Shown in pieces: positions 52,497-63,943 of a DNA stretch of 64,000 nucleotides. The notes beneath the pieces were generated by a model, which was not told the origin of the DNA, made no database searches, and was given only the letters and a program-made list of their open reading frames with translations. The DNA is from Pusillimonas sp. T2. Lineage in GTDB: Bacteria; Pseudomonadota; Gammaproteobacteria; Burkholderiales; Burkholderiaceae_B. Location of the stretch: contig NZ_NIQA01000001.1 in assembly GCF_002236805.1 (NCBI RefSeq), positions 62,001-126,000 on the forward strand, read 5' to 3'. Both the position numbers and the translations under genes were made by a program. Within the stretch, counting starts at the first letter, position 1. Every line of letters starts with the position of its first letter.

Positions 52497-55400
52497 ATGA
52501 AACGCATGTTATTTAACGCAACGCATCAAGAAGAGTTGCGCGTTGCGATTGTTGATGGTCAAAAACTCATTGACCTCGACATTGAAACCGCCGGGCGCGA
52601 ACAGCGCAAAGGCAATATCTACAAAGGGGTTATTACCCGCATCGAACCCGGCCTTGAAGCCTGCTTCGTCAGCTACGGCGAAGACCGCCACGGCTTCCTG
52701 CCATTCAAAGAAGTAGCCCGCAGCTACTTCAAAGAAGGGGTCGATGTACGCACTGCGCGTATTCAAGACGCACTGACCGAAGGCCAGGAACTGATCGTTC
52801 AGGTCGAGAAAGAAGAGCGCGGCAACAAAGGTGCTGCCCTGACCACGTTTATTTCGCTGGCAGGCCGTTACCTGGTGCTCATGCCGAACAACCCCCGTGG
52901 TGGTGGCGTATCGCGCCGTGTCGAGGGTGAAGACCGCCAAGAGCTGCGCGACACCATGGACCAGCTCGATGTCCCACAGGGCATGAGCATCATCGCCCGT
53001 ACCGCCGGCATCGGCCGAACCGTCGAAGAACTGCAATGGGACCTGTCCTATCTGCTGCAGCTCTGGAGCGCCATCGACACCGCCGCACGCGAAAACGCTG
53101 CGCCCATTCTTATTTATCTTGAGTCCAGCCTGGTCATTCGGGCCATTCGCGACTATTTCTCGCCCGACATCGGTGAAATCCTCATCGACACTGAAGAAAT
53201 CGCAGAGCAAGCTACCGCCTTCATGAGCGTGGTCATGCCCGACAACGTCGGTTGCGTCAAAATGTACCGCGACGACATCCCCCTGTTTTCGCGGTTTCAA
53301 ATCGAACATCAAATCGAAACTGCGTATTCACGCACGGTTCAGTTGCCCTCGGGCGGCTCTGTCGTTATCGACCACACCGAAGCGCTCGTCGCCGTCGACG
53401 TCAACTCCGCGCGCTCAACTCGCGGCGCCGACATCGAGGAAACTGCGTTGCGTACCAACCTTGAAGCGGCCGACGAAGTAGCCCGCCAGTTGCGCTTGCG
53501 CGACCTGGGCGGCTTGATCGTCATCGACTTCATCGACATGGAAGACAACAAGAACCAGCGCGCCGTCGAACAGCGCCTGCGTGATGCGCTCCATTTCGAT
53601 CGCGCCCGCGTCCAAATGGGCAAAATTTCGCGTTTCGGCTTAATGGAATTATCTCGCCAACGCCTGCGCCCTGCCCTGAACGAAGGCTCGCACGTCACTT
53701 GCCCGCGCTGCAACGGCACCGGTGTCATCCGCGACGCCGAATCCAGCGCACTGCACGTCTTGCGACTGCTGCAAGAAGAGGCCATGAAAGAAAACACGGC
53801 CGCCCTGCATGCGCAGGTACCAGTCGAGGTGGCCACGTTCCTGCTTAACGAAAAGCGCAACGACATCACCAAGATCGAGAGCCGGCTCAAGGTCAATCTG
53901 GTCCTGATCCCCAACAAAAACCTCGAGACGCCACATCACCACATCGAGCGCCTGCGTCACGACGACCCACGCCTCGAATCGTCAGCCAGCAGCCTCGATC
54001 TGGTCCAGACGCCCGAAACCGACGTCACCTGGCAGCCCAGCAAAGCCGCCGAAGCCAAGGCCCGCCCCGAAGCGATTGTCAAAAGCATTACGCACGCACA
54101 ACCTGCGCCGATTATTGCCGCCCCTGAACCCGTTGCAGCACCCGCTGCAGCTCAAGGCGCAGCATCAGCTACCGGCTTGTTCAAACGCTTCATGAACTGG
54201 CTGACAGGCGCCAGCGCAACGACCGAAACCTCGACCACCCAAGCCGCAACCGAAGAAAAACCTTCGGCAAATCGTAATGGCGGTCAACGGGGCAATCGGG
54301 GCAACCAAGATCGAAACCGCAATCGCCGACGCGGCGGACGCAACCGCGACGCCGACGAAGTGGTCGCCGAAGGCCAACAGCGCAAGCCACGCCAACCGCA
54401 AGAGCCTCGTGAAAAGGCTGTGGCAGAAACAACCGACACTGCAGTTGCCGTCTCCGAGGCACCCTCTAGTGCAGTTGAAGGCCAAGAAGAGCGTACAGGC
54501 GCACGTCGTGGCCGACGTGGTCGTGGGCGTAACCGACGCGATCGTGCGACCGAAGGTAATGTTGCAACAGACGATATCGCGGCCCAAACGGCTACCGATG
54601 CCGAAACGCCCGAGATTACGCAACCTGTAACGTCACCCGCTCCGGCAGCTGCTGTAATCGCAGATGCCCACGAAGTGCACGACGCCGATGAAGACCAAGC
54701 CATTTCACCGGATACCGACGCCGACGCGACTGAAGGGGAACAAACCGAGCGCAAACGCCGTCGCCGTCGCAGCCGCCGTGGTCGCCGTGGCAACGAAGCA
54801 GGTCGCAACGAAGCTGGTACAGACGCCGACAATAGCGCCGATGACGATTCAGCCGACGACGAAGCACCGGCCGAAATTGCAGCCAACGCCCTGGTCGCAT
54901 CACGACCCCAGGCCGGAGCAACTGCAACGGTAGCCGCTGCAACCTACATCGAACCCGTATTCGGCGCTGACCTTGAAACTATCCAAGCTAAAGAACTGGT
55001 CGACCTGAGCGCCCGCGAAGCCGAACAGGCAGAAGCTGCCAAAACGGCGGCCGAAGCCATCACAGCACAGACCGTTTCTTCGGCAACACCGGCTCAAACC
55101 ACACAGGTTGCCGAAGCGCCAGCAACCACAGCGCCTGTCGCCACAGAAGCGGTTGCATCAGAAGCGGCCGTCGCCGTTGCTGCGCCATCGCTCTCCGATG
55201 CTATTGAAACAGCGCCGATGACAGCTGCCGAAGCCGCAGAAACGACCTCGGCAGCGTCTACAGCGACCCAGGCCGATGATGCCGTACCTGCGCCAGCCTC
55301 ATCCACTGAGCCGACCCCAGTCGAACCAGCGCCTGTAGCTACCACCCAGCAGGCAGCGGCAGCACCCGCAACGCAAGTAGCTCAGCAAGCCCCTCAAGCT

Positions 55401-55580
55401 TCGTCCAGCGACAGCGTTCAAGCTGCCATTGCGTCATCCGGCTTGCAGCTGGTCGAAACCCGCGCCGATGTGCCAACGACTCAAGTGCCCGCCAGCGCGC
55501 CACGCCTAGGTCGTGCACGCAAGCCCGCGCCTAAAGTCGAACAAGCGCCCCTCGAGCAGGTGGAAACGCAAAACAGCTGA
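52497..55580 (+). CDS. rne: Ribonuclease E
   Basis: A 1027-residue endonuclease that starts mRNA decay and processes rRNA and tRNA. S1 domain about 35-120; catalytic Asp near 301 ('[12 protein letters not shown]') and 343 ('[11 protein letters not shown]'); Zn-link cysteines 402 and 405 in '[11 protein letters not shown]'. After about residue 540 the chain is disordered: Arg-rich RNA-binding patches near 595-620, 665-690 and 745-765, then an Ala/Thr/Glu/Pro-rich tail of about 250 residues ending with '[15 protein letters not shown]'. That end may dock partner proteins of a degradosome. Confidence 0.97.
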   Translation: MKRMLFNATHQEELRVAIVDGQKLIDLDIETAGREQRKGNIYKGVITRIEPGLEACFVSYGEDRHGFLPFKEVARSYFKEGVDVRTARIQDALTEGQELIVQVEKEERGNKGAALTTFISLAGRYLVLMPNNPRGGGVSRRVEGEDRQELRDTMDQLDVPQGMSIIARTAGIGRTVEELQWDLSYLLQLWSAIDTAARENAAPILIYLESSLVIRAIRDYFSPDIGEILIDTEEIAEQATAFMSVVMPDNVGCVKMYRDDIPLFSRFQIEHQIETAYSRTVQLPSGGSVVIDHTEALVAVDVNSARSTRGADIEETALRTNLEAADEVARQLRLRDLGGLIVIDFIDMEDNKNQRAVEQRLRDALHFDRARVQMGKISRFGLMELSRQRLRPALNEGSHVTCPRCNGTGVIRDAESSALHVLRLLQEEAMKENTAALHAQVPVEVATFLLNEKRNDITKIESRLKVNLVLIPNKNLETPHHHIERLRHDDPRLESSASSLDLVQTPETDVTWQPSKAAEAKARPEAIVKSITHAQPAPIIAAPEPVAAPAAAQGAASATGLFKRFMNWLTGASATTETSTTQAATEEKPSANRNGGQRGNRGNQDRNRNRRRGGRNRDADEVVAEGQQRKPRQPQEPREKAVAETTDTAVAVSEAPSSAVEGQEERTGARRGRRGRGRNRRDRATEGNVATDDIAAQTATDAETPEITQPVTSPAPAAAVIADAHEVHDADEDQAISPDTDADATEGEQTERKRRRRRSRRGRRGNEAGRNEAGTDADNSADDDSADDEAPAEIAANALVASRPQAGATATVAAATYIEPVFGADLETIQAKELVDLSAREAEQAEAAKTAAEAITAQTVSSATPAQTTQVAEAPATTAPVATEAVASEAAVAVAAPSLSDAIETAPMTAAEAAETTSAASTATQADDAVPAPASSTEPTPVEPAPVATTQQAAAAPATQVAQQAPQASSSDSVQAAIASSGLQLVETRADVPTTQVPASAPRLGRARKPAPKVEQAPLEQVETQNS

Positions 55581-55609
55581 TCTGCTCACCAGCGCTGATC
55601 GACAGCCGT

Positions 55610-55645
55610 AAAAAAACCCCGAAACGTTGTTTCGGGGTTTTTTTT
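55610..55645 (+). terminator. Intrinsic terminator after rne
   Basis: AAAACCCCGAAAC and its complement GTTTCGGGGTTTT form a stem of 13 pairs with a 3-base loop, with an eight-base T-run at the right and an A-run at the left. It ends rne; the A-run means it may also act on minus-strand transcripts leaving accD. Confidence 0.9.
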
Positions 55646-55777
55646 GCATTGATGACAAAGCGCCGACAATAAACCTGTACTGCCTATTGCCGACCGCATC
55701 GCGAAGAACGCAAACGGGCGTGACAAGGCCAAAGTGCCGGGCCTTAAAAGAAGGCCACGACACCTTGGCGTTTATGT

Positions 55778-56659
55778 CTAGGCTGCGGCGCCCACCACGT
55801 CGATAGGCTGACGCGTAAGCAAGGCCAGCATGTGTGCCAGTTCACTACGCATTTCACGGCGGTCAATAACGCAATCGATGGCGCCTTTTTCAAGTAAAAA
55901 CTCGGCGCGCTGAAAACCTTCGGGCAGTTTTTCGCGAACGGTCTGCTCAATAACCCGGGGCCCGGCAAAGCCAATAAGCGCCTTAGGCTCGGCGACGACG
56001 ACGTCACCCATGAAAGCAAAACTAGCCGAAACACCACCCATGGTCGGGTCGGTAAGCACGCTGATAAACGGCAAACCTTCGGCAGCAAGACGCGTAAGCA
56101 TGGCGTTGGTTTTAGCCATCTGCATCAGCGAAAACAAGCTTTCTTGCATACGTGCGCCGCCCGATGCTGCAACGCAAATAAACGGGCAACGATTTTTGAT
56201 GGCTTCCTGAACGCCGCGCACAAAACGCTCGCCCACAACCGAACCCATCGAACCGCCCATGAACTCGAACTCGAAACACGCCAAAACCACCGGCATGTTC
56301 AGCATACGACCACTCATGATCACCATGGCCTCGGACTCGCCAGTTGATTTGGTGGCCTCGGAGACGCGCTCGGGGTATTTGCGGGAGTCTTTGAACTTTA
56401 AGGGATCGACCGGACGGGTATTTTCACCGATTTCGACACGACCTTCGGTGTCGAGCAATGCGTTGATACGGGCGCGAGCCCCGATCCGCATGTGATGGCT
56501 GCAGTTGGGACACACGTTAAGACTGGCGGCCAAATCGTCTTTATACAAAACTGACTCGCAGCCCGGACATTTGATCCAGAGTCCCTCGGGTACCCGCCGC
56601 GAGTTGGCGTCGGAGTTTTTGTTGATACGCGGCGGCAGAATTTTCTCAATCCAGCTCAT
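55778..56659 (-). CDS. accD: Acetyl-CoA carboxylase carboxyltransferase subunit beta
   Basis: A 293-residue subunit that, with AccA, moves CO2 from biotin to acetyl-CoA. The N-terminal zinc finger has Cys31, Cys34, Cys50 and Cys53 ('[10 protein letters not shown]', '[10 protein letters not shown]'). The carboxyltransferase fold follows ('[20 protein letters not shown]', '[20 protein letters not shown]'). It follows trpA by 27 bases, a common betaproteobacterial order. Confidence 0.97.
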   Translation of the reverse strand: MSWIEKILPPRINKNSDANSRRVPEGLWIKCPGCESVLYKDDLAASLNVCPNCSHHMRIGARARINALLDTEGRVEIGENTRPVDPLKFKDSRKYPERVSEATKSTGESEAMVIMSGRMLNMPVVLACFEFEFMGGSMGSVVGERFVRGVQEAIKNRCPFICVAASGGARMQESLFSLMQMAKTNAMLTRLAAEGLPFISVLTDPTMGGVSASFAFMGDVVVAEPKALIGFAGPRVIEQTVREKLPEGFQRAEFLLEKGAIDCVIDRREMRSELAHMLALLTRQPIDVVGAAA

Positions 56660-56686
56660 GGTTGTATTTCCTGGTGATATTTGTTT

Positions 56687-57514
56687 TTAGTTAAGCGCCT
56701 GGCGAATACCGCCGAGCCACGCTTTTGCAGCTTGTACCGCAGCCATGTCGGCATCCTGACCACTGGCTGATGCGCCAGCAACAGCCTCTTCCATGGTTTC
56801 GATGAGTTTGCTGCCAATGATGACCGCATCGCTGACCTGCCCGAGCCGACGAGCGCTTTCGGCATCGCGAATGCCAAACCCAACGCCCAGCGGGATATCG
56901 AGATGCTGTCGAATAGCGGCCAGACGTTGCTCGACGTCGGTAATGTCCAGGTTGCCGGAACCGGTAACACCCTTTAGCGAGACATAGTACACATAGCCGC
57001 GTGCAATTTTGGCAACCTTCTTGACGCGATCTTCGGTTGACGTAGGCGCCAGCAGAAAAATCGGGGCAACAGCGGCGGCTTCGAGGTAGCGCGCAAAATC
57101 GATCATTTCTTCGGGGGGGTAGTCAACCACCAAAACACCGTCAACACCTGCTTCGGCGGCCTTCTGGGCGAACACTTCCTGGCCAAAACGCTCGATGGGG
57201 TTGGCGTAACCCATAAGTACTACGGGCGTAACCGCATTGGTGCGACGGAACTCTTGGACCATATGCAGAACATGCACTAGCCCAACCCCCTTTTCGATGG
57301 CACGCTGGGTCGCCCGTTGCACGACCGGGCCGTCGGCCATCGGGTCGGAAAACGGCACGCCCAGTTCGATGACGTCGGCCCCGGCCTCGACCAGCGCATG
57401 CATGAGCGGAACGGTTGCCTGCGGTGAGGGATCGCCAGCCGTAACGTAGGGAATCAGTGCGGCACGCTTGCCCTTATTGGCAAACACGGTCGCAAGCCGA
57501 TCTTGTTGATTCAT
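56687..57514 (-). CDS. trpA: Tryptophan synthase alpha chain
   Basis: A 275-residue TIM barrel that cleaves indole-3-glycerol phosphate. '[20 protein letters not shown]' holds the catalytic Glu and Asp; '[19 protein letters not shown]' and '[19 protein letters not shown]' are typical. It starts 12 bases after trpB stops; the two subunits form the channeling complex. Confidence 0.97.
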   Translation of the reverse strand: MNQQDRLATVFANKGKRAALIPYVTAGDPSPQATVPLMHALVEAGADVIELGVPFSDPMADGPVVQRATQRAIEKGVGLVHVLHMVQEFRRTNAVTPVVLMGYANPIERFGQEVFAQKAAEAGVDGVLVVDYPPEEMIDFARYLEAAAVAPIFLLAPTSTEDRVKKVAKIARGYVYYVSLKGVTGSGNLDITDVEQRLAAIRQHLDIPLGVGFGIRDAESARRLGQVSDAVIIGSKLIETMEEAVAGASASGQDADMAAVQAAKAWLGGIRQALN

Positions 57515-57526
57515 GTTGATAACCTA

Positions 57527-58726
57527 TTAAAGGGTAATACCGCTGAACTCGGCAACGGTATGCATGTCTTTATCGCCCCGGCCCGACAGATTGACCAGAA
57601 TGACTTTATCTTTAGGCAGCGTCGGCGCCAGACGAACGGCATGCGCAATGGCGTGCGATGACTCGAGCGCGGGCATGATGCCTTCGGTGCGGCAGCACTT
57701 GTGAAACGCCGCCAGTGCCTCGGCATCGGTAACGCCTACATACTGCGCACGACCCGAATCTTTAAGCCAGGCATGTTCGGGGCCTACGCCCGGATAGTCG
57801 AGACCCGCAGAAATAGAGTGGGTTTCTTGAATTTGGCCGTGCTGGTCTTGCAAAATATACGTACGATTGCCATGCAGAACGCCAACAACACCCGCATTCA
57901 ATGAGGCCGAGTGGCGATCGGTATCGAGGCCTTCACCAGCGGCTTCGACACCTACCAGCGCTACTTCTGGGTAGTCGATATAAGGGTAAAAAATACCCAT
58001 GGCGTTAGAACCGCCCCCTACCGACGCAACTACGTAGTCGGGTTGACGCCCGGTATTGACGGGCATTTGTTCAATGCACTCGGTGCCGATAACAGACTGA
58101 AAGTCGCGCACCATGGCAGGATACGGGTGCGGGCCGGCCACAGTGCCGATGCAGTAAAACGTGTTCTCGACGTTGGTGACCCAGTCGCGCATTGCCTCGT
58201 TCAGGGCATCTTTAAGCGTGCGCGAGCCAGATTCCACCGGGACGACAGTGGCCCCCAGCAGCTTCATGCGGTACACGTTCGACGCCTGCCGGCGCACGTC
58301 TTCGGCGCCCATATATACGACGCACTCGAGCCCGTAACGCGCGGCAACGGTTGCAGTGGCCACACCATGCTGTCCAGCGCCGGTTTCGGCGATGATACGC
58401 GGCTTACCCATGCGGCGCGCCAACATGATTTGGCCAATACAGTTATTGATTTTATGCGCACCGGTGTGATTGAGGTCTTCGCGTTTAAACCAGATTTGTG
58501 CCCCGCCCAGCTCTTCGGACCAGCGACGTGCGTGATACACAGGGCTGGGACGCCCGACAAAATGCTTAAGCTCGTACTCGAACTCTTGAAGAAATTCGGG
58601 ATCGTTTTTGTATTTGTCGTAGGCCGCCTTGAGCTCATCAAGTGCATGCACCAGGGTTTCGGCGACGAAAGAACCGCCAAAACGACCAAAATGACCCTGT
58701 TCATCAGGCAAGTTATACGGTTTCAA
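57527..58726 (-). CDS. trpB: Tryptophan synthase beta chain
   Basis: A 399-residue PLP enzyme joining indole and serine. PLP-binding Lys92 in '[14 protein letters not shown]', '[16 protein letters not shown]' and the phosphate-binding '[19 protein letters not shown]' are seen. The 101-base gap upstream, after relA, has a TTAAAATG stretch on the minus strand that could be a -10 box. No trpF or truA lies beside it, unlike many Burkholderiales. Confidence 0.98.
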   Translation of the reverse strand: MKPYNLPDEQGHFGRFGGSFVAETLVHALDELKAAYDKYKNDPEFLQEFEYELKHFVGRPSPVYHARRWSEELGGAQIWFKREDLNHTGAHKINNCIGQIMLARRMGKPRIIAETGAGQHGVATATVAARYGLECVVYMGAEDVRRQASNVYRMKLLGATVVPVESGSRTLKDALNEAMRDWVTNVENTFYCIGTVAGPHPYPAMVRDFQSVIGTECIEQMPVNTGRQPDYVVASVGGGSNAMGIFYPYIDYPEVALVGVEAAGEGLDTDRHSASLNAGVVGVLHGNRTYILQDQHGQIQETHSISAGLDYPGVGPEHAWLKDSGRAQYVGVTDAEALAAFHKCCRTEGIMPALESSHAIAHAVRLAPTLPKDKVILVNLSGRGDKDMHTVAEFSGITL

Positions 58727-58827
58727 GTAAATACTCTCTGGTTGCGCAGGCGACCGGATTTGCCGCCAGCATTAAAGAATCAGGTCATTTTAACAGTGCC
58801 GACCCAGCCCCGCAGCGCACACTGCCC

Positions 58828-61053
58828 CTACGAACGGGTCGCTGTTACGCCCGACAACTCATTCAGTGCGGTAAGCGCCCGAGTTATCTGGTCGCCATTG
58901 CGCACCTCGATCGTAAAGACCATGTGAGCCAACGAGCGACGGCTTTGTGTATTGACGCTGACCACATTCAGTCGCAGCTTGCCAAACACATCGGTAAGGT
59001 CACGAAGCAAGCCCATGCGGTCGGGCGCATGAATGCTGATAGAAACCGGATACAACGCATCACCGGTCTCGCCCCAGTCGACGTCAATCAGCCGCTCCGG
59101 TTGCTTCATGGCCAATTCGGCATACGCTTTGCAGTCGGCGCGATGTATGGAAACGCCCCGCCCCCGGGTAATAAAACCCGCAATAACGTCGGGTGGCGCA
59201 GGCCGGCAACAACGGGCCAGTTGGGTCAGAAGCGCATCGACGCCCACCACCAGCACCCCCGATTTACCCGTGCGCACGACGTTATCGTTGCCCGCCGCAT
59301 ACGAAACCATGCCCCGCTCGGGCAAGGATTCGGATGCCGAGCCCTGACCCGCCACGGGCTCACGAAAATGCTGATCGAGCGCACGCAGGCTGAACTCGTC
59401 TTTGGCGACAGACACATACATATCGTCGGCACGGGCGAACCCCAGCTGGTTGGCCAACTGCTCGAGATTGACTGCGGTTTTGCCCAACCGCTGCAGCTCT
59501 TTTTCGACCATGTTCTGGCCCTGGGCAATGCGCTCTTGCAACTCAATGGCATTGAACCAGGCCCTCACCTTCGACCGGGAGCGATTACTGGCCAAAAAAC
59601 CCAACTGCGGGTTGAGCCAGTCGCGCGAGGGCCCGCCTGACTTAGCCGCAATAATTTCAACCGTTTGCCCTGTTTTCAGGCGCGTCAGCAAAGGCACCAT
59701 CTGGCCATCAACCCGCGCCCCTCGGCAGCGATGCCCAAGGTCAGTGTGCAGATAGTAGGCAAAATCAACCGGCGTCGCGCCAGCAGGCAACTCTATGACG
59801 CGTGCTTGCGGGGTCATCACGTAAATGCGGTCGTCGAAAAGATTTTTTGCCGCTTGCGTCGCCTCGATGTCGCCCCACGCCAGCAGCTGACGCATCCAGG
59901 TAACTTTGCGATCGTAGTCGCCCGCAGCAACCTGCGTACCCCCCTTGCTGCCAGCCTCTTTGTACCGCCAATGCGCCGCCATACCGTACTCGGCGTACTC
60001 ATGCATTTCGCGGGTACGAATCTGCACCTCGAACGTTTTTCCATCGGCATCCGTGACCACTGTATGCAACGACCGATAGCCGTTAGGCTTGGGCCGCGCG
60101 ATGTAGTCATCGAACTCGTTGGACACAGGTGTCCACATGGCGTGCACTTGCGCCAGCACGGCGTAACACGCGCGCTCGTCTTGCACGATTACCCGCATGG
60201 CACGTAAATCGTAGAGCTGTGAGAACGCCAGGTTTTTATTACGCATCTTGTTCCAGATGCTGTAAATATGTTTTGGTCGTCCAGAAACTTCAGCGGGTAT
60301 CCCGGCCTGGTCCAGCGCTGCCTGAAGTTCGGCAACGACACGCTCTATCATGGCCTCACGCTCGACGCGCTTATCTTCAAGTTGGCGCGCGATATCTTTA
60401 TAAGTCTCGGGCTCCATAAACCGGAACGCGAGGTCTTCCATTTCCCATTTGACCTGCCAGATGCCCAGCCGATTGGCCAATGGCGTGTACAACGTCATGG
60501 TTTCGCGGGCAAATTCGGGCGGGCAAGGTGTTTTACTGGCGGCGTACCACCGCAGCGACTGCAACCGGGACGCCAGACGCAGCATGACGATGCGCAAGTC
60601 GGCTGCCATGGCCAGCAACATTTTTCGTTGCTTTTCTTTTTGGTCGACAGCCGCCTTGCCGGGGTCGGCGGCCTGAGCCGCCACGTAACCGAGCCGCAGC
60701 AACGCGCGTACGCCCTGCACCATGGTGGCGATTTCGGCGCCGAACGTTTTGGCGATAGGGTCTTTTTTAGGCGTCGGGTCGAATAAGGACTCATCGCGCA
60801 CCACCGCCAGTACGGCACTGATACGAGTAGCGGCGTCGGCGCCCAACCCAGCCAGAATCAGCGCGACAGCCGCAGCGTGTGCATCTAATGGCTCACCGGT
60901 AAGGGCGAGCTGGCCTTGCAAAGGCGCTCGAACCCGGTCAACAGCCTTGGCAAGCTGCGCACGTTCGGCCTCGTCGAAGCCCTGGCTTGCGGCCTCGAAC
61001 CAGACGGCATCAAAGGGTTGGGCCCAATCGGCGAACGGCGCGGTGTCTGACAT
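58828..61053 (-). CDS. relA: (p)ppGpp synthetase RelA
   Basis: A 741-residue ribosome-linked stringent-response enzyme. The N-terminal hydrolase domain lacks the HD motif, so it should not degrade ppGpp. The synthetase domain has 'DLRAMRVIVQDERACY', the RelA-type acidic 'NEFDDYIARPKPNGYRSLHT' and 'EVQIRTREMHEYAEYGMAAH'. TGS ('VIELPAGATPVDFAYYLHTD') and ACT ('RMGLLRDLTDVFGKLRLNV') domains follow. The ExDD motif separates it from bifunctional SpoT (RxKD). Confidence 0.95.
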   Translation of the reverse strand: MSDTAPFADWAQPFDAVWFEAASQGFDEAERAQLAKAVDRVRAPLQGQLALTGEPLDAHAAAVALILAGLGADAATRISAVLAVVRDESLFDPTPKKDPIAKTFGAEIATMVQGVRALLRLGYVAAQAADPGKAAVDQKEKQRKMLLAMAADLRIVMLRLASRLQSLRWYAASKTPCPPEFARETMTLYTPLANRLGIWQVKWEMEDLAFRFMEPETYKDIARQLEDKRVEREAMIERVVAELQAALDQAGIPAEVSGRPKHIYSIWNKMRNKNLAFSQLYDLRAMRVIVQDERACYAVLAQVHAMWTPVSNEFDDYIARPKPNGYRSLHTVVTDADGKTFEVQIRTREMHEYAEYGMAAHWRYKEAGSKGGTQVAAGDYDRKVTWMRQLLAWGDIEATQAAKNLFDDRIYVMTPQARVIELPAGATPVDFAYYLHTDLGHRCRGARVDGQMVPLLTRLKTGQTVEIIAAKSGGPSRDWLNPQLGFLASNRSRSKVRAWFNAIELQERIAQGQNMVEKELQRLGKTAVNLEQLANQLGFARADDMYVSVAKDEFSLRALDQHFREPVAGQGSASESLPERGMVSYAAGNDNVVRTGKSGVLVVGVDALLTQLARCCRPAPPDVIAGFITRGRGVSIHRADCKAYAELAMKQPERLIDVDWGETGDALYPVSISIHAPDRMGLLRDLTDVFGKLRLNVVSVNTQSRRSLAHMVFTIEVRNGDQITRALTALNELSGVTATRS

Positions 61054-61065
61054 AACCGTAGCGAG

Positions 61066-61422
61066 TTACTGCGGAATGGCAGCCTTGACGACAATTTCTA
61101 CTTTGAGGTCGGGGTTGGCCAAACGGGCCTCGACCGTAGCCCGGGGCGGCGCATTGCCAGCAGGCACCCACGCATCCCAGGCCTGATTCATACCGTCGAA
61201 CTCTTGCATATTGGCCATAAAAATCTGAGCCATCAAGATCTGTGTTTTGTCGGTACCGGCAGTGGCCAGCAGATCGTCGATGGCAGCAAGCACTTCTTGA
61301 GTTTGGCCGACAATGTCTTTGCTTGCATCGGTAGGCACTTGCCCTGCCAGATAGGCCACACCATTATGAACGGCTACTTCTGAAAGACGCTGACCGACTT
61401 TAAAACGCTTGATGGCGCTCAT
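61066..61422 (-). CDS. RidA/YjgF family protein
   Basis: A 118-residue protein of the RidA superfamily. 'VAVHNGVAYLAGQVPTDASK' and 'GQTQEVLAAIDDLLATAGTD' match, as does 'NAPPRATVEARLANPDLKVE', whose Arg is the imine-hydrolysing residue of active RidA proteins. RidA deaminates reactive enamines and imines from PLP enzymes. ATG 61422 has AGAGGAAA upstream; the frame extends 50 codons further without support. It lies between relA and pncB, close to both. Confidence 0.88.
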   Translation of the reverse strand: MSAIKRFKVGQRLSEVAVHNGVAYLAGQVPTDASKDIVGQTQEVLAAIDDLLATAGTDKTQILMAQIFMANMQEFDGMNQAWDAWVPAGNAPPRATVEARLANPDLKVEIVVKAAIPQ

Positions 61423-61465
61423 AGTTTCCTCTTGAAACAAGTAAGTGAAATAAACAGAAAAAGTA

Positions 61466-62641
61466 TCAGGCCGGCGGCAACTGGAAAACCTGCCGCAAAT
61501 AAGCCAGATAGGCGGGATCGTCGCACATGGTTTTTTGCGGCGAATCGGACACCTTGGCCACGGGCTGACCATTGCAGCGAACCATTTTCATGACGATCTG
61601 CAAAGGCTCGTGGCCCAGGTCATTGGTTAAGTTGGTACCAATACCGAACGATACCTTGCACCGCCCCGCAAAACGCTGAGCCAGCTCGATGGCACGCGGT
61701 ATCGTGAGCGCATCGGAAAACACCAGCGTTTTTGTTCTCGGGTCGGCCCGGTTGGCCGTGTAATGCTCAAGCATGCGCTCGCCCCAAGAGAACGGGTCGC
61801 CAGAGTCGTGGCGAGCGCCATCGAAGAGCTTGCAAAAATACATGTCGAAGTCGCGCAGGAAAGCGTCCATCCCGTAGACGTCGGACAACGCAATCCCAAG
61901 GTCACCCCGATATTCTTTGGCCCAAACTTCAAGCGCAAAAACTTGAGAGTCGCGCAGCCTGGGGCCCAGCGCCTGGCAGGCCTGCAGATATTCGTGACCC
62001 ATGGTGCCCAGCGGCGTCACATTGTGCTTCATGGCCATCATGACATTACTGGTGCCGGCAAAATGCACGCCCATTTCGGCTTTCATGGTCCGCACGACCT
62101 CTTCGTGCCACTGCTTTGAAAAGCGACGACGCGTGCCGTACTCGGCCACACGAAAATCGGCCAACGCCGGGTCGTCGGTAACCAGCTGCATCTTTTTTTG
62201 GAGCCGTTGACGCCCTTCTTCCCAGCCAGGTTCGGTGCAGGTATTACGGAAATACACCTCGTTGACAATGGCCAACACCGGAATCTCGAAGAGGATGGTG
62301 TGCAACCACGGGCCTTTGACAGAAATAGCGATTTCGCCGTCTACGTCTCCGGGGCCGATATGAATGCATTTTTCGGGCAGGTGGAACAAGCCCAGGAAGT
62401 CGACAAAGTCGCTTTTAATAAAGCGCAGACTACGCAAATAATCCAGCTCGGCGTCAGTGAACTTCAACTGACACAGTGCGTGTATTTCGGCCCTGATTTC
62501 GTCAAGGTAAGGCGCGAGGTTGATATTGGGCGTACGACACTTGTAGCGATACTCGACCTGGGCCGCCGGAAACTGGTGCAACACGACCTGCATCATGGAA
62601 AACTTGTACAGATCGGTATCGAGCAAAGAGGTAATGATCAT
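61466..62641 (-). CDS. pncB: Nicotinate phosphoribosyltransferase
   Basis: A 391-residue enzyme of NAD salvage making nicotinate mononucleotide. '[20 protein letters not shown]', '[20 protein letters not shown]', '[20 protein letters not shown]' with the conserved His, and '[20 protein letters not shown]' are family marks. ATG 62641 ('[14 protein letters not shown]') is chosen over a start at 62665 that would lie in the promoter. Upstream is a perfect palindrome. Confidence 0.95.
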   Translation of the reverse strand: MIITSLLDTDLYKFSMMQVVLHQFPAAQVEYRYKCRTPNINLAPYLDEIRAEIHALCQLKFTDAELDYLRSLRFIKSDFVDFLGLFHLPEKCIHIGPGDVDGEIAISVKGPWLHTILFEIPVLAIVNEVYFRNTCTEPGWEEGRQRLQKKMQLVTDDPALADFRVAEYGTRRRFSKQWHEEVVRTMKAEMGVHFAGTSNVMMAMKHNVTPLGTMGHEYLQACQALGPRLRDSQVFALEVWAKEYRGDLGIALSDVYGMDAFLRDFDMYFCKLFDGARHDSGDPFSWGERMLEHYTANRADPRTKTLVFSDALTIPRAIELAQRFAGRCKVSFGIGTNLTNDLGHEPLQIVMKMVRCNGQPVAKVSDSPQKTMCDDPAYLAYLRQVFQLPPA

Positions 62642-62664
62642 TCGGACAGCCGGCCGCCTTGGCA

Positions 62665-62694
62665 ATTAAAGTGTGTACCCAATTATTGGGTAAA
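62665..62694 (-). promoter_or_regulatory. pncB promoter with a 17-base palindrome in the spacer
   Basis: TACCCAAT-t-ATTGGGTA (62676-62692) is a perfect inverted repeat. On the minus strand it lies between a possible -35 TTTACC (complement 62689-62694) and -10 TTTAAT (complement 62665-62670), 18 bases apart and 24 bases from the pncB ATG. This is a fitting place for a repressor of NAD salvage; the motif does not resemble the NrtR site I remember. Confidence 0.45.
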
Positions 62695-62809
62695 ATGAAC
62701 TCGGGAAACTTTTCCCCAATGTATCAAAAGTGAGCATTGTAATGTTTAACGGCCCGCAGGTTTAGCCTTGCGCCCTTAAACATTGCCATGCTTGTGTGCT
62801 GGAGTATCC

Positions 62810-63133
62810 ATGACCCACGTTGTCACCGAAAACTGTATCAAGTGCAAATACACCGACTGCGTCGATGTCTGTCCGGTCGATTGCTTTCGCGAAGGCCCCA
62901 ATTTTCTGGTCATCGACCCCGACGAATGCATTGACTGCGCCGTCTGTGTGCCCGAGTGTCCTGCCAACGCTATTTTTGCCGAAGAAGACGTCCCTCAGGA
63001 TCAGATGCGCTTTATCGCCATCAACGCCGAACTATCGCCGTCGTTCGGGCAAATTAGCCGCTCGAAAGGCGGGCTGCCAGACGCCGACCAATGGAATGGC
63101 GTGCCCGACAAAGAAAAGTACCTCGAACGCTAA
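62810..63133 (+). CDS. fdxA: Seven-iron ferredoxin FdxA
   Basis: A 107-residue ferredoxin with one [3Fe-4S] and one [4Fe-4S] cluster. Ligands include Cys9, Cys17 and Cys21 in '[16 protein letters not shown]' and Cys40, Cys43, Cys46 and Cys50 in '[18 protein letters not shown]'. The rest ('[17 protein letters not shown]') is the Azotobacter FdI-type tail. ATG 62810 has GGAG five bases upstream. It lies 3 bases before the reductase gene, its likely electron donor. Confidence 0.95.
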   Translation: MTHVVTENCIKCKYTDCVDVCPVDCFREGPNFLVIDPDECIDCAVCVPECPANAIFAEEDVPQDQMRFIAINAELSPSFGQISRSKGGLPDADQWNGVPDKEKYLER

Positions 63134-63136
63134 CGC

Positions 63137-63922
63137 ATGACCGACAGCAAATACGCCAAGGTAACCGTACTGGGTCTGCGCGAATGGGTGCCAGGCAAGC
63201 TGCTGTCGTTTACCGTCAGCCGCCCAGAAGGCTTTAACTTCAAGGCCGGGCAATTTGCTCGCCTTGGTTTACCCCCCATCGACCAACCCGATGCTGAGCC
63301 CTCGGTCTGGCGTGCTTACTCATTGGTCAATGGCCCCGATCAATCACCGCTCGAGTTCTACTCCATTGTGGTGCCGGGCGGCGAGTTCAGCCCCAGGCTT
63401 GCCGAACTGGCGGCCGGAGACACCCTCTACATTGATCGCACACTGTTCGGATTTCTGACCATCGACCGCTTCGAGCCAGGCGGCACCCTATGGCTGATCG
63501 CGACCGGCACAGGGTTATCGGCTTATTTATCTATGCTGAACGACCCGGCTACCTGGGCGGCCTTCGAACACATTATATTGGTACATGGTGTACGCACCTG
63601 CCCCGAACTCGCTTACCGCGACGACATCGCACGGTGGCAGGCCCAGGCAGGTACGGCTCCGTTCACGGCGCGCTTTACCTATTTGCCCATCCCTACCCAA
63701 GACACGTTGCCGGGCATGCCACAGGCGCGTGTTACCACGCTCATCGACAACGGTCAGCTCGAAACACTGGCTGGGGTGAATCTCGACCCAGCCACAAATA
63801 AAATCATGCTGTGCGGCAACCCTGCAATGGTTACAGATGCACGCGCCCTGCTTAAAGAAAAGGGCTTCGCGGTCGGGCGTCGGGGCGTGCCGGGTAATCT
63901 GGCTGTCGAAAACTACTGGTAA
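63137..63922 (+). CDS. fpr: Ferredoxin--NADP reductase
   Basis: A 261-residue FAD enzyme of the bacterial Fpr type. The FAD motif is 'VWRAYSLVNGPDQSPLEFYS' and the NADP-binding glycine loop is 'LIATGTGLSAYLSML'; the C-terminal 'IMLCGNPAMVTDARALLKEK' and 'RGVPGNLAVENYW' match. It passes electrons between NADPH and FdxA, encoded 3 bases upstream; the pair forms an operon. Confidence 0.95.
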   Translation: MTDSKYAKVTVLGLREWVPGKLLSFTVSRPEGFNFKAGQFARLGLPPIDQPDAEPSVWRAYSLVNGPDQSPLEFYSIVVPGGEFSPRLAELAAGDTLYIDRTLFGFLTIDRFEPGGTLWLIATGTGLSAYLSMLNDPATWAAFEHIILVHGVRTCPELAYRDDIARWQAQAGTAPFTARFTYLPIPTQDTLPGMPQARVTTLIDNGQLETLAGVNLDPATNKIMLCGNPAMVTDARALLKEKGFAVGRRGVPGNLAVENYW

Positions 63923-63943
63923 CCCCATAAAGGCTATAACTCC

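Noticed and set aside
54165-55345. Several alternative frames within the rne 3' half, Ser/Arg/Ala-rich
   Set aside because: They come from the low-complexity Ala/Arg/Glu-rich tail of RNase E, which yields biased frames on both strands.
55739-55756. GGCCTT/AAGGCC hairpin downstream of accD
   Set aside because: Only six base pairs and no T-run; not convincing as a terminator.
57911-59640. Long plus-strand frames (338 and 332 codons) opposite trpB and relA
   Set aside because: Both strands cannot be equally constrained; trpB and relA have complete catalytic motifs, and the opposite frames look like shadow translations.
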